Assembly (NCBI GenBank): GCA_016720545.1
Contig: JADKKK010000007.1
Location: forward strand, 62,001-126,000
DNA length: 64,000 nt
Direction: 5' to 3'
Source of the DNA: Myxococcales bacterium
Lineage (GTDB): Bacteria > Myxococcota_A > Polyangia > Polyangiales > Polyangiaceae
Each line of letters opens with the position of its first letter. The stretch's first letter is position 1. Shown in pieces: positions 26,730 to 35,905 of this stretch. Position numbers and translations under genes: made by a program. The notes below the pieces were generated by a model that made no database searches, had not been told where the DNA came from, and saw only the letters and a list, made by a program, of their open reading frames with translations.

Positions 26730-27541
26730 CTACTTGCAGCTCTTGCTCGGGTCCCGCGTGCACTCGTGCGGCCCGAAGCGCAAGCACTTCTTGAAGGCCC
26801 TTGGCTCGGGCACACGTAGAGCGCCCCGTTGATGCAGCACGTGATCGTCTGGCTGCCCTGCGTCGTCGAGCGACTCAGGTTGACGCCACCGGCGGGGAGC
26901 TGCGGCACCGGAACGGGGAGGGCCGGGATGACCGGCTGGATCACGATCGGCGGCTGCGCGGGCGCGGGCTGCGCGGGCGCGGGCTGCGCAGGCGACGAGA
27001 CCTCGGTGGGCTGCGCCGGCTGCGCGTTCGTTTGCTGCGCGGCCTGCGCGTTCGCCTGCGCCTGGGCCGTCTTGTGCTGCTCCAGGAGGAGCTGGTAGTC
27101 GCGCTCGCGCTTGGCCGTCTCGGCGGCCTCTTTGGCGGGCACGAGGAGCTCCTCGCCGATGCGCGCGCGGAGGCCCCGCACCCAGCCGGCCCAGTGATCG
27201 TCGACCAGCACCTCGCCGCCGGGGCCGGGCTTGGTCTTGAGGCCCGAGCTCTTCACGTAGCGCACCAGGTACTGCGTGCCCGAGTACTCGACGTCGACGT
27301 CGAGGGTGACGTCGCCCCTGGTGAGGCGCGCGGAGATCTTGCCGGGCTCCTCGCCGAGGGCAGAAAAGCGCCGGCTCTGCATGGCCCTCACGACGGCCGC
27401 GCGCACCTCGGCGGGCGACTCGGACTTGGCGATGAGCACGGGCTCGGCCGCCTTGGTCGACGTGAACGCCGCACCTCCGCACGCCACGGAGGCGAGCGCG
27501 ACGACGAAGGGGCCCACGAACCGCGACGCGCGAGAGCTCAT
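26730..27541 (-). CDS. Predicted secreted or lipo-protein with Gln/Ala/Pro-rich linker (one frameshift)
   Basis: Starting at the ATG at 27541, the first part (FVGPFVVALASVACGG) is a lipoprotein-like signal. About 130 residues of a folded domain (VRAAVVRAMQSRRFSALGEEPG, then ISARLTRGDVTLDVDVEYSG) precede a linker of Ala, Gln and Pro repeats (QPAPAQPAPAQ). The end should be a Cys-rich segment: TITCCINGALYVCP continues sensibly only in the neighbouring frame as EPRAFKKCLRFG...TRDPSKSCK. Joining the two needs one extra C in a short C run near 26,808. The product is about 270 residues of unknown function. The gene is convergent with the kinase gene. Confidence 0.65.
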
Positions 27542-27660
27542 GGGGAGGGGGTTTTACCAGAAGCGGCGCTGGTTGAGGCGCCTGGCGCGAGCTCGGGTAC
27601 CGCAGCGGAGATCCACAGCCCCGCTCACGGGCTCACCGGTATGCGCAAGAGCCTCTCACA

Positions 27661-28677
27661 TTACCTCGTGACTGTGACCGCCCCCGAGCCGCACGTCACC
27701 ACGCACGGCCCCGCCCGCGGCACCACCACACACACAAAACAATCAGGAAATCCTCCCGGAGGCGGCGTTGCATGGAGCGCTCCGAGCCCGCCGACGGCTA
27801 CTGTTCGATGCCGGCTGCTTTGGTCGTCGTATCTCGTCGGTAGCCCGGTGAGATGCACGCTCGGCTCTATCGCCAAGTGCGGCGCGAGGTCCTGGGCCGT
27901 CGGCAAGTCTTGTCGCGCAAACGGCGTGGCGATCCATACCCGCGCGGTGGCTGTGGCCGTCCCGAGCTGCGGCCCTCGTGCGCCATCCGAGCCGTGATGC
28001 GCGAGCTTGTAGACGTCGTGCGAGACCGCGTGGGTAAACATGGTGGTCGCGTCCGACCATCCCTTGCCCGGATTCTCCACCAGGTCGGAGCCGAGAAGCA
28101 CGGTGCGCCCTTGCCACTCCACGATGAAAGCAGACGATGCGCGGTTGAAGTCGTGGTCCGATCCCCGGTTCCATGCGTCGCGCGCCGCGGCACGCTCGGC
28201 TGGGCTGGGCGAGATGACGTAAACCTTCGCGTCGCCGAGCGGCTCGACTTCGCCCTGCTTCATGTCCCACCGCGACGTTTCCCGATCTTCCCATCGCGTG
28301 AGCACCGCCGCGATGGCTTGCTGCACTTGGCCACTCTTCAGCGCGGGCTCCAAGTCCCACCAGCCGTCCGCCGTCTTGGTGGCCGGCGACGGCACGATTC
28401 CGAGCTTGGGCCATTGGCTGTCGCCCGGCTTCGTAAAGGCATTCACGAGGTCCGAAAAGCCCGAGGCATGGTCGAGGTGCGGGTGCGTGAGGGCGAGCAA
28501 GCTCGGGCGCGCTTCGTAGTGGTCGAGGAGCTTCCGCGCGAGGCCCTTCCCACTCGATCGACAGCTATCCACGACCATCCACGCGCCGCATGGCGCATGC
28601 ACCACGACTGACTCGCCCGTGCCCGGTCCGAGCACGAAGACCGTCAGCGCGTCATTCCGAAGCGGAGGCAGCGACAC
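27661..28677 (-). CDS. MBL-fold hydrolase (ComEC-type), partner of the upstream NTPase
   Basis: 338 residues. The metallo-beta-lactamase metal site is visible: HPHLDH at 65-70, an Asp in LLGSDLVENPG near 198 and KLAHHGS at 224-230. HxHxDH, an acidic ligand and the AHHGS motif are typical of the ComEC/Rec2-type MBL domain, which in other proteins acts as a nuclease or phosphodiesterase. There is no signal peptide or membrane segment. The first 26 bases overlap the end of the NTPase/TPR gene, so the two products are almost certainly made together. By analogy with NTPase-MBL conflict systems, the hydrolase may be an effector switched on by the NTPase; this is inference. Confidence 0.85.
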   Translation of the reverse strand: MSLPPLRNDALTVFVLGPGTGESVVVHAPCGAWMVVDSCRSSGKGLARKLLDHYEARPSLLALTHPHLDHASGFSDLVNAFTKPGDSQWPKLGIVPSPATKTADGWWDLEPALKSGQVQQAIAAVLTRWEDRETSRWDMKQGEVEPLGDAKVYVISPSPAERAAARDAWNRGSDHDFNRASSAFIVEWQGRTVLLGSDLVENPGKGWSDATTMFTHAVSHDVYKLAHHGSDGARGPQLGTATATARVWIATPFARQDLPTAQDLAPHLAIEPSVHLTGLPTRYDDQSSRHRTVAVGGLGALHATPPPGGFPDCFVCVVVPRAGPCVVTCGSGAVTVTR

Positions 28678-30628
28678 GGATGTAGCGGTCGGGCGGGAAG
28701 CCGAGCTCGAGGGATGGAAGGGCGTTCGCTTGCGGCTGCCAGCTCAGGAAGCGCTCGGTGCCGTCGTCCAGCTCGAGGTGCTCGACGAACGTGCCGACCG
28801 CGAGAGGGAAGCCACTACGCCTCTCGGCGCCCAATGCCGCAAGCTCGGCGCGCGTGAAGTTGACGTATCGGTACGAGGGCGGCCCGTCTGCCGCGCGCTC
28901 GCCCATGAGCACGCGTGCGCCGCGCTCGCTCACGTCGCAGATGCGGCCGGGCCGATAACGCGTCACCTTGCGTGGGTCCGCGGCGTCGAAGAGGGCGGGT
29001 CTCTTCCAGCGGCTCTCGATCGCGAGAGCGGGCGGAAAGACGTTGGTCTCGTTCTCCACCTCGCGCAGGAGAGTGAGGCGCAGCTCGAGCGAGCGAAACG
29101 CCGGCCGGTCGCGCAAGGACCGAGGAAAGGCCGAGAGCACGCGCTCGGCAAAATCCAGCTCACCCCGATGGAGCAATAGCGCGGCGAGCGGCAGGTGGAG
29201 CTGGCGGACGAGGAGCGCGGGGTCGAACGCGTCGTACCCAAGCTCGCTGAGCGCCTGCGCCCAGGCGTCGTCGGCTTCGGCCATTCGGCCCACGGTGACC
29301 AAGAACGTCGCGTAGCGGCCGTGGTAGCGCGCGCGCTGCGGATGGAGGTCGCGGGCCCGTTCGTAGCCAGCCTTTACGCGGCTCGCCTGCTTGCCCTGCG
29401 CGTCGAGATTGAACGCGAGGTAGTGGTGCGCGTACGCGTCGTTCGCGTCGTAGGCGAGGGCGCGCTCGTACGCGTCTACCGCGTCTTGGTACCGCTTGGC
29501 GAGGCTGAGCTCCTTCCCAAGCAGATCGTATTGCTCGGAGAAGAACACCGCCGCAGAGAGCACACCTACCGCGTCGCGCGACTCGGTGAGGTGGTGCACC
29601 ACCTCCACTTCGTGACGCGTCGCCTTGGAGAGGTCGTTCACGGCGCTCGCCTCCTCAAACTGGCGCCGGTGCCAGGCGGCGATGGTGGCGTGCGCTTGCT
29701 CTGCGGAGAGGTCGGGAAGCCATCGTCCCTCGAGCGCTTCGTGCGCGATGACGTCGTGCACGATCGCGCCGGCGGGCGACTCGATAAAGACGACGTCCTT
29801 CAGGAACGCGTAGAGCTCGCCGGTTGCAGCAAGATCGTGCGCGAGATCGTGCGGGGCTCCCATGCGGCAGAGTGCCAGCCGCGCGACGGCGCCGCGAAGC
29901 GCATCGTTGGAGACGGCGCACCGAACGAGCTCGGGCGGGCTCCACCGCCGCTCCGCGAGATCGCGGGCGCGGGCGCCGTTTGCCACGCATGCCGCCGCGA
30001 GGCGAAGCTCGAGAGGGGAATAGCGGGCTAGCCGCGTGGCGTCCTGCTCCATGAGGGCGGCGGCAGCGGCTTCCAGCGCCTTGTTCGACCATGCACGCTC
30101 GAGCACCTGGCGAGGGAGCGATGTAGGCTGCACGGAGACGACCGCGTGTGAGGGAACGAAGCTGCCGTGAGTCTGCTCTCCCGCGACGACCCGGAGCTTG
30201 TCCGCCGAGAGGATGGCGTGGCTCAGCTCGTGAGCGCAGCTCGCGAACACGCCTCGTCCGAGGGTGGTGCCGGGCGACCGAGGCTCGTCGAACAACACCA
30301 CCGGCGCGGCGAGCACGAGCTCGCTCGTTACCCGCTCGAGCTTGGCGCGCCAGCCCACGCCGGCGTCGCGGACGAGATGGAGAAGATCGGGCGAGGTGAT
30401 CGAGAGCTGGGACGCGAGGTCGATCAGCGCGGAGAAGGGAGCGTCCTCGTCGTGAGAGAACCCAAGTCGGACAAAGGGCCGGCCGCGCTTCGTGAGGCCG
30501 ACGCCGACCGCGTCCAAGGTGGACGACTTGCCCGAGCCCTGACGACCGACGATGGAAAAGCGGCGCTGGTGGCCCTCGAGCCCAGCGAGCACGACCTTCG
30601 CCGCAGCCTCAGGCGTGAGCGCTTCCAT
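28652..30628 (-). CDS. P-loop NTPase with TPR repeats (STAND-like), candidate sensor of a two-gene defence system
   Basis: From the ATG at 30628 the protein has 658 residues. The N-terminal NTPase domain has Walker A GRQGSGKSS (28-36) and a Walker B-like VVLFDEP (110-116). A helical region (about 190-370) resembles the winged-helix/arm part of STAND ATPases. TPR-like repeats follow (QYDLLGKELSLAKRYQDAVDAYERAL, then DAYAHHYLAFNLDAQGK...YERARDLHPQ), and then a C-terminal domain of about 150 residues I do not recognise. STAND-type proteins use C-terminal repeats to detect a trigger and their NTPase to oligomerise. The MBL gene overlaps its 3' end. The position in an island with transposons, restriction and nucleotidyltransferase fragments supports a role in conflict with phages or plasmids. 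The frame is open further upstream, but that part covers a foreign gene remnant. Confidence 0.8.
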   Translation of the reverse strand: MEALTPEAAAKVVLAGLEGHQRRFSIVGRQGSGKSSTLDAVGVGLTKRGRPFVRLGFSHDEDAPFSALIDLASQLSITSPDLLHLVRDAGVGWRAKLERVTSELVLAAPVVLFDEPRSPGTTLGRGVFASCAHELSHAILSADKLRVVAGEQTHGSFVPSHAVVSVQPTSLPRQVLERAWSNKALEAAAAALMEQDATRLARYSPLELRLAAACVANGARARDLAERRWSPPELVRCAVSNDALRGAVARLALCRMGAPHDLAHDLAATGELYAFLKDVVFIESPAGAIVHDVIAHEALEGRWLPDLSAEQAHATIAAWHRRQFEEASAVNDLSKATRHEVEVVHHLTESRDAVGVLSAAVFFSEQYDLLGKELSLAKRYQDAVDAYERALAYDANDAYAHHYLAFNLDAQGKQASRVKAGYERARDLHPQRARYHGRYATFLVTVGRMAEADDAWAQALSELGYDAFDPALLVRQLHLPLAALLLHRGELDFAERVLSAFPRSLRDRPAFRSLELRLTLLREVENETNVFPPALAIESRWKRPALFDAADPRKVTRYRPGRICDVSERGARVLMGERAADGPPSYRYVNFTRAELAALGAERRSGFPLAVGTFVEHLELDDGTERFLSWQPQANALPSLELGFPPDRYIRVAASASE

Positions 30629-30673
30629 GCGGTGGTCATAGCAGGCGGATGGAAATCGGGCCATTGCGGAAGG

Positions 30674-30795
30674 TTCTCGCCCCGTAGCAAGCTGACGGCG
30701 CTGCAGCGCGACCTGCTCGCGCGGGAGATTGCGGCCAACAAGATCAGCGCGCTCCTCGGCCGTGCGGAGATCAAGGACCTCGTCGATCTCCGGGA
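30674..30795 (+). pseudogene. Remnant of an AbiEii-type nucleotidyltransferase gene (internally deleted)
   Basis: In the plus strand this stretch reads FSPRSKLTALQRDLL joined directly to AREIAANKISALLGRAE followed by IKDLVDL. The first half equals the N-terminus of the gene at 31865 and the second is the conserved C-terminal block of AbiEii-type nucleotidyltransferases (REIAANK...LVDL). The whole centre, including the catalytic GG and DxD motifs, is missing, so this is a non-functional remnant. It lies antisense just upstream of the NTPase/TPR start codon. The remaining bases up to 30952 hold no gene that I can support. Confidence 0.6.
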
Positions 30796-30952
30796 CAGTA
30801 CGCCTCGGTCCTGCGGTGCGGAGTGCGAGCTTTTCGCTGCGGTCTAGGTGCCTCGTCGCAACGAACCTCATCGCGCGAGCCCTCTCCCCTCGCGCTGCGT
30901 AGTGGCGCCCGCGAGCCCCTCTCCCACGAGGGGAGAGGGGCCCTGGTGTTGG

Positions 30953-31309
30953 CTATCGAGTGAGCGCGGTGAGTAGGGCGAGCAGCCTCTCGCCGATGAG
31001 GACGCATTGCTCGGCGGCCGCGGAGGTGGTGTCTCCGGCGTGGGCAGCGATCTCGACCGCGGCGATGGCCTCGACCGCTTCACCTCGAGCGATGGCGAAC
31101 ACGCGAGCTTTGTCGGCGCGCGAGACGCGGCCCGCGGCCTCCGCGCAGTTGAGGCAGGTGCCCTTCGCCGCACGGACCGCCTCGTCCCGGAGCTTGGCGT
31201 CGCGGATGTTGGCGGCCTTGACGGCCAGGAGGAGCTCGACGGACACGCCGTACGCAATGAGCCGGTGGTGCGGAAGCGTTGCAGCGCGAGGATTGGGTTT
31301 TTGGGTCAT
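30953..31309 (-). CDS. Four-helix-bundle protein (23S rRNA intervening-sequence protein / Avd-like)
   Basis: 118 residues from the ATG at 31309. The sequence is almost wholly helical: SVELLLAVKAANIRDAKLRDEAVRAA, then AEAAGRVSRADKARVFAIARGEAVEA, IAAVEIAAHAG and CVLIGERLLALLTALTR. This is the pattern of the bacterial four-helix-bundle family, which includes proteins encoded in 23S rRNA intervening sequences and the Avd accessory protein of diversity-generating retroelements. No reverse transcriptase or variable repeat is nearby, so it is likely a solitary mobile-island member. Its start codon lies inside one arm of a 25-base inverted repeat. Confidence 0.75.
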   Translation of the reverse strand: MTQKPNPRAATLPHHRLIAYGVSVELLLAVKAANIRDAKLRDEAVRAAKGTCLNCAEAAGRVSRADKARVFAIARGEAVEAIAAVEIAAHAGDTTSAAAEQCVLIGERLLALLTALTR

Positions 31310-31420
31310 GCCCCCGGTCGCGCAGGAGTCGTGACAGCGCCCGAGCCGCGTACCGTCCCGCGACAGCGCTGGCGCGACTCGTGCGCGCTCTCGCGTGACC
31401 CAAAAACCCAATCCTCGCGC
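31284..31420. repeat. 25-bp perfect inverted repeat flanking an 87-base spacer
   Basis: Arms at 31284-31308 and 31396-31420 are perfect reverse complements. The left arm includes the start region of the four-helix-bundle gene (ATGACCCAAAAACCC on the minus strand), and the right arm repeats the same start outward on the plus strand. The region 31310-31656 has no convincing gene; it contains this spacer, the right arm and the hexamer repeat. Confidence 0.9.
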
Positions 31421-31500
31421 GGCCCCGGGCAGCGATCCCATGGCCAACCTCGCACCAAGAGCCCAACACGATCCCCACGAACCGCCCCGGCCCCCTCCTG

Positions 31501-31586
31501 CCGTAGCCGTAGCCGTAGCCGTAGCCGTAGCCGTAGCCGTAGCCGTAGCCGTAGCCGTAGCCGTAGCCGTAGCCGTAGCCGTAGCC
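31501..31586. repeat. CCGTAG hexanucleotide repeat, about 14 copies
   Basis: An uninterrupted run of the 6-base unit, readable as Tyr-Gly repeats on the minus strand or Ala-Val on the plus strand. Long open frames that pass through it consist of little else, so I take it as a non-coding microsatellite. Confidence 0.95.
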
Positions 31587-31656
31587 CTCGTGCGCGTGGG
31601 CCAGTGGTCGCAGCGGGTTTGGTTGCGTCGACCGCTCGCCGTTCCTGGGTTCAGCC

Positions 31657-31884
31657 GTGCTTGAAACCAACGAAGGTCACAGTCGCGCGTCCGATCCGCA
31701 GATCCGCGCTCAGTGGCAGGCGCGGGTCATGCGCGAGGCGCGGTTCGCGGACGTGTGGCGGTACGTGTCTCTCGACGAGGTCGTCCGTGACTGGTCGTGG
31801 ATCCGTCGGCACCTCGGACGCTCGCGCGCGTTCTGGGACTTCCTCCTCGAAGGGTGGCGGGCACGTGGACTTCTCGCATCGTAG
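31657..31884 (+). CDS. Small hypothetical protein coupled to an AbiEii-type gene
   Basis: 75 residues from a GTG. Sequence: SDPQIRAQWQARVMREARFA, then DVWRYVSLDEVVRDWSWIRRHLGR and SRAFWDFLLEGWRARGLL. It is helical, Trp- and Arg-rich, with no recognised domain. Its end overlaps the proposed GTG start (31865) of the nucleotidyltransferase gene by about 20 bases. Small genes in this position often encode the antitoxin or partner of AbiEii-type proteins, and this is the inference for its role. Confidence 0.55.
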   Translation: MLETNEGHSRASDPQIRAQWQARVMREARFADVWRYVSLDEVVRDWSWIRRHLGRSRAFWDFLLEGWRARGLLAS

Positions 31885-32317
31885 CAAGCTGACGGCGCTG
31901 CAGCGCGACCTGCTCGTCGCGTTCTTCGAGCGACAGGAGGGGTTCTTCCTCACCGGGGGCGCGGCACTGTCTGGCTTCTACCTCGGCCACCGCACGACCG
32001 AGGATCTCGATCTGTTCGCTCCGCCGGGCGCGTCGCTCGATGACGCGGCCAGGGCGCTCTCCACGGCGGCCATTTCGCTCGGCGGCACGACGGAGCCCGT
32101 GAAGACATTCCCGGAGTTTCGCAGGCTCCTCGCGCGCCGGGGCGAGGAGTCCTGCATGGTCGACCTCGTGGTCGATCGCGCGCCGATGCTCGACGTGGAC
32201 AAGCCAACGCGTGCGGTGGGCGACAGCGAAAAAGGTGACCAACAGAGCGACCGCCAATCCCCAGCTTTCAACTTCGCTGGGCCTCGTTCCTGGCGTTCCT
32301 ACCTTCCTGCTCCGTAG
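31865..32317 (+). pseudogene. AbiEii-type nucleotidyltransferase, C-terminally truncated
   Basis: From a GTG the frame reads DFSHRSKLTALQRDLLVAFF, then FFLTGGAALSGFYLGHRTTEDLDLFAP, which contains the GG...DLDLF nucleotidyltransferase motif of AbiEii-family toxins, then FPEFRRLLARRGEESCMVDLVVDRAP. After about 32,210 the family similarity stops, and the conserved end REIAANK...LVDL is absent. The last 35 codons overlap the end of the helicase gene on the other strand. The same conserved end block is found 1.1 kb away at 30,720-30,795, so the locus has been rearranged. The catalytic half is present, but a functional product is doubtful. Confidence 0.65.
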
Positions 32318-35085
32318 GGCGCTTCCGGCACAGGCCTACCATGTCGCACGAGCCGCACGCGTGCTTCTCCCACGTGGGCAAGCGTGGCAGGTCGTTCGCG
32401 CGCAGCGCCTCTCCCGCGGCTCGGATCTTGTCGCGGACGCCGGTCAGGAGCGGGGCGTTCACCGGCTCGCGCGTCGTCTTCCCCTTCTCGTCGAGGTTGA
32501 GCACCTCGATGAGGTCGGCGCTCTTGCCAGTCAGCTCCTGATACCCGACTGCGTACACGTGCAACTGGTCGCGGGTCACGTCCTCGGCTTGAGCGCGCTC
32601 GCTGGACTTGAAGTCCACGATCGCCGTCTCGCCCGTGTCGAGGCGGCGAATGAGGTCGATGCGCCCGTCGACGGTGATGCCCGGCGCAATGTGAACCTGG
32701 ATGGGCTTCTCTGAGAACTCGGTGTTGGCGAGCTCGTCGCCGTGCGCGTCCAGGTACCGCTCGATCGCCTTCACGCCCGACTTCTTCAGCTGCTCGCGCA
32801 GCGCTTCCGTACGCGAACGGCGCGTTCAGGTGGCGCTCGAGCAGCGGGCCGGCCGAGTCCTTCGTGACGAAGTCGCCTTCGAGCGCACGCTTGTGGATCT
32901 CGGACAGCGCGTCGTGCAGGGCCTTGCCGTAGCCGAGCGCCTCGTGGATGGGCGCGTTGAACCCGTAGAGGAACCTCAGCTTGAACTGGTAGTGGCACTC
33001 GAACAGGTACTTCAACTCGGAGAATGACAGCGAGACCCGTGGCGTCTCCTGCTTGGGCTGCGGCGGGAGCCGAGCCTCACCGATGGCCACCTGGACTGTC
33101 GACACCCACTGCTGCTTCGCGATGTGGTCGAAGAACTCGGAGCGCGACCGCTGCTGTTGATTGTCCGCGATCGGGGCGTACGTGACGTACAGGTACTTCT
33201 GCGCGCGAGTGACTGCCACGTAGAGCAGGCGCGTCTCGTCCTCCACCGTGCCGCGGTAGCGCTCCGGGTTGACCAGCGCGACCTCCGGAATGACGTGGTG
33301 GAGCTGCACGCCGCCCATCGGGCGCGACGGGAACCGGTTCTTGCGCATCGCGGGCAGGAACACGGCGGGCCACTGGAGGCCCTTGGACTGGTGGACCGTC
33401 GCGATGGTCACGGCGTCCGGCGCCGCGTAGCCGGCATCGGAATCTGCGTCCGCATAGTAGTCGGGGGCTTGATGCTCGAGCCACTGGGCGAACCCCTCAT
33501 ACTTGGCCTTTGGCGTCGTCGTGAAGTGGATCTGCTCGTAGTCCGAGATGGCCTGGCTGAACTTGCCGAGCTGGTAGAAGACCAGCTCGCGTCGGCTCGG
33601 GTCGCCCGGCAGGGTGTCCTCGCGCAAGTCGAGCGCCTCGAGGAAGTCGAGGTAGAGGCGCTGGATGTTGTAGACCGCGTGCCGCTTCTTCGCGTCGAAG
33701 TCGCGCCCGCCCTCGAGGACCTTCATGGCCTTCAACCAGTCAGCCTCGGACGGCACCAACGAGGCCGCGTCCCAAAGCGCCCGCAGCTGCGCGGCGTCGA
33801 TGGCCCGAACCACGAACCGGAAGACGCCGACGACCGCTACGATCTCCGGACTGTCGAAGAGCCGGTTGAGGCCCTTCACGACGAACGGGATGTTGCGGCG
33901 CCGCAGCTCCAAGACGAGCGGCTCGGAGTCCCGCGCGACGGAGCGGTAGAGCACCGCGCAGTCCGACCACGACAGGCCGCGCGGCGTCGCGTCGGGGCCG
34001 TCGTTGAATGGCACGCCGCGAAGGTGCTGGATGCGGTCGGCGATCCACCTCGCTTCGTCGGCGGGGTCGCCGAGCTCCACCGCGAGCAGGTCCCCCCGCT
34101 GCCAGGTTTGGTGTCCCGCCGCGACCATCGCCTTCGGCAGCCGTTGCTGAGCGGGAATGCGCTGGGCGATGGACTTGCCGAGCTCGACGACGCCCTTGCT
34201 CGATCGGAAGTTGTCGTCGAGGGTGACCTGCGCGACGGCCTCGTAGCGTTCGGCGAACCGGACGATGTTGGAGACCTGGCTCCCTCGCCACTGGTAAATG
34301 GTCTGGTCGTCGTCGCCTACGACGCAGAGGTTCGCGCCGAACCGCACGAGGCCGCGGACAAGGCGCTCCTGCAGGGCGTTCACGTCCTGGTATTCGTCGA
34401 CGACGAGGTAGCGAATGTCGTCCCGTGCGTGGTCCTGGACGTGATCGAAGTCGTCGTCCTCCAGGGGGTCGCCCTCGAGGTATCGAACGGCGGCGCCGAT
34501 GATCTCCGTGTAGTCGAACATCGCCCGCTCTTGAAGGAGCGCCAGGTACAACTCCGATGACGCGACGACGTCGGGCGGGACGGCCTTGAGGTCGACGTCG
34601 TCCTCTCGCAGGACGCTGACGACCTGCAAGTAGAGCCGAGAGTTCAGGTAGCGCCTGAGCACCCCTTGCTTGGCCGTCGTCGGGCACCGGCTCAGGCCGG
34701 ACTTGGCGCTGTAGCGATCGACAAGCAGACGCGACGTGACGTCGGTCAAGACGGAGAACTTGAACTTCTCCGGCACGAGCCGCTGCAGCAGGTCCAGGCA
34801 GTAGCCGTGCATGGTGCCGATGTACATCTCGGCCATACCTGGCAGCTCGCCGAGCTCCTTCTGTACGATGCGGAGAACGCGCTCCTTCAGCTCGGCCGCG
34901 GCCCTCTCGGTGAACGTGAACGCGACGACGTTGCGAGGACGCACGCCGGGCTGCCCGAGGATCTTTGCGATGCGCTGGGAGATGACCTGGGTCTTGCCTG
35001 AGCCCGCGCACGCGATGATCTGGAGCGGTCTGTCAAGGCACGCGATCGCGTCCTCTTGGGCGCGGGTGTACGGCATGGTCATCAC
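32268..35085 (-). CDS. UvrD-type DNA helicase fused to a PD-(D/E)XK (RecB/Cas4-like) nuclease (one frameshift)
   Basis: About 938 residues when one base is corrected. Superfamily 1 motifs are complete: Q-motif YTRAQEDAI, Walker A ACAGSGKT (25-32), Walker B YLVVDEYQD, QWRGSQ, motif V VATVHQSKGLQWP and motif VI LLYVAVTRAQ. The C-terminal nuclease part has GRIDLIRRL and AIVDFKSSE (the D...DxK core) and QLHVYAVGY, and ends with HACGSCDMVGLC, a Cys cluster like that of iron-sulfur Cas4/AddB nucleases. An extra C at about 32,807 shifts the frame between helicase and nuclease. It could act in recombination or as an island-encoded nuclease-helicase defence gene. Its start overlaps the divergent methyltransferase frame. 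Confidence 0.82.
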
Positions 35086-35850
35086 GCCACGTTGCGAAAC
35101 CGAGAACCGGTCCTGGCGCGGGACCTCGAACGCGAGGTAACCGCGCTAAACGACCGGCGCGCGTTCGGGCTGAACTTCGAGCGGCACGTGCCGGAGGCGG
35201 TGGAGCTGCCCGGGCGGCCCGTTCGCAAGGGTGACAAGGTGCGTGTGCTGGCGCCGCGTGGGAAGGCCCCGAAGAAGGCGGACGAGAAGCTGTGGCGAGT
35301 CGTCGCGCTCGACCGCGCCGCGGGCAAGGCGCGGTTGGAGGCGGTGGTGGTGGACGCGGAGGGCGGCGATCAGCTCGCCCTCGCGAAGGTCGAAGCGGGA
35401 CCCGAGAACATCACGGCCGCAGTCGACGATCTCGTCGTAGTCGCCGGCTTCCGCGACGCGATCTACCCGGGCCTGGTGTCCACCGGGAAGGTGGAGCGCG
35501 GCGGCGACAAGCCGTTCCACACCGTGATCAACGCCGAGAACTTCCACGCCCTCAAGGCCCTCACCTTCACCCACCGCGGCAAGGTCGACTGCATCTACAT
35601 CGACCCGCCGTACAACACGGGCGCGAAGGACTGGAAGTACAACAACGACTACGTCGAGGGCGACGACCTGTATCGCCACTCGAAGTGGCTGGCGTTCATG
35701 GAGCGGCGGCTGCTGCTCGCGAAGGAGCTACTGAACCCGGACGACTCGGCGCTCATCGTGACGATCGACGAGAAGGAGTACCTGCGGCTCGGGCTACTGC
35801 TGGAACAAGTCTTTCCTGGCGCCAATATCTCGATGGTCTCGTCAATCGTA
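35056..35850 (+). pseudogene. Type III restriction-modification DNA methyltransferase (Mod), truncated by IS66
   Basis: The frame opens with DLEREVTALNDRRAFGLNFE, then HVPEAVELPGRPVRKGDKVRVL and reaches the catalytic N6-adenine motif DPPYNTG (183-189), followed by the YRHSKWLAFMERRLLLAKELL block. At about 35,848 the homology ends and IS66 sequence begins, although the frame stays open to 35,988. The target-recognition region and SAM-binding motif I are lost, and no continuation is found beyond the transposons, so the gene is dead. The true start is unclear: the ATG at 35056 overlaps the start of the helicase gene on the other strand. Confidence 0.8.
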
Positions 35851-35905
35851 ACCGCTGCGCGGACCCCACGTCGCGCGAGTGATCGGGGGAGTGCAAACTG
35901 CACCC

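Noticed and set aside
30953..31309. Diversity-generating retroelement
   Set aside because: The four-helix-bundle protein resembles Avd, but no reverse transcriptase, template repeat or variable repeat was seen within the window.
31395..31664. Ala-Val repeat protein (plus) or Tyr-Gly repeat protein (minus) at the hexamer array
   Set aside because: The products consist almost wholly of the microsatellite, and the apparent start is the inverted copy of the four-helix-bundle gene start.
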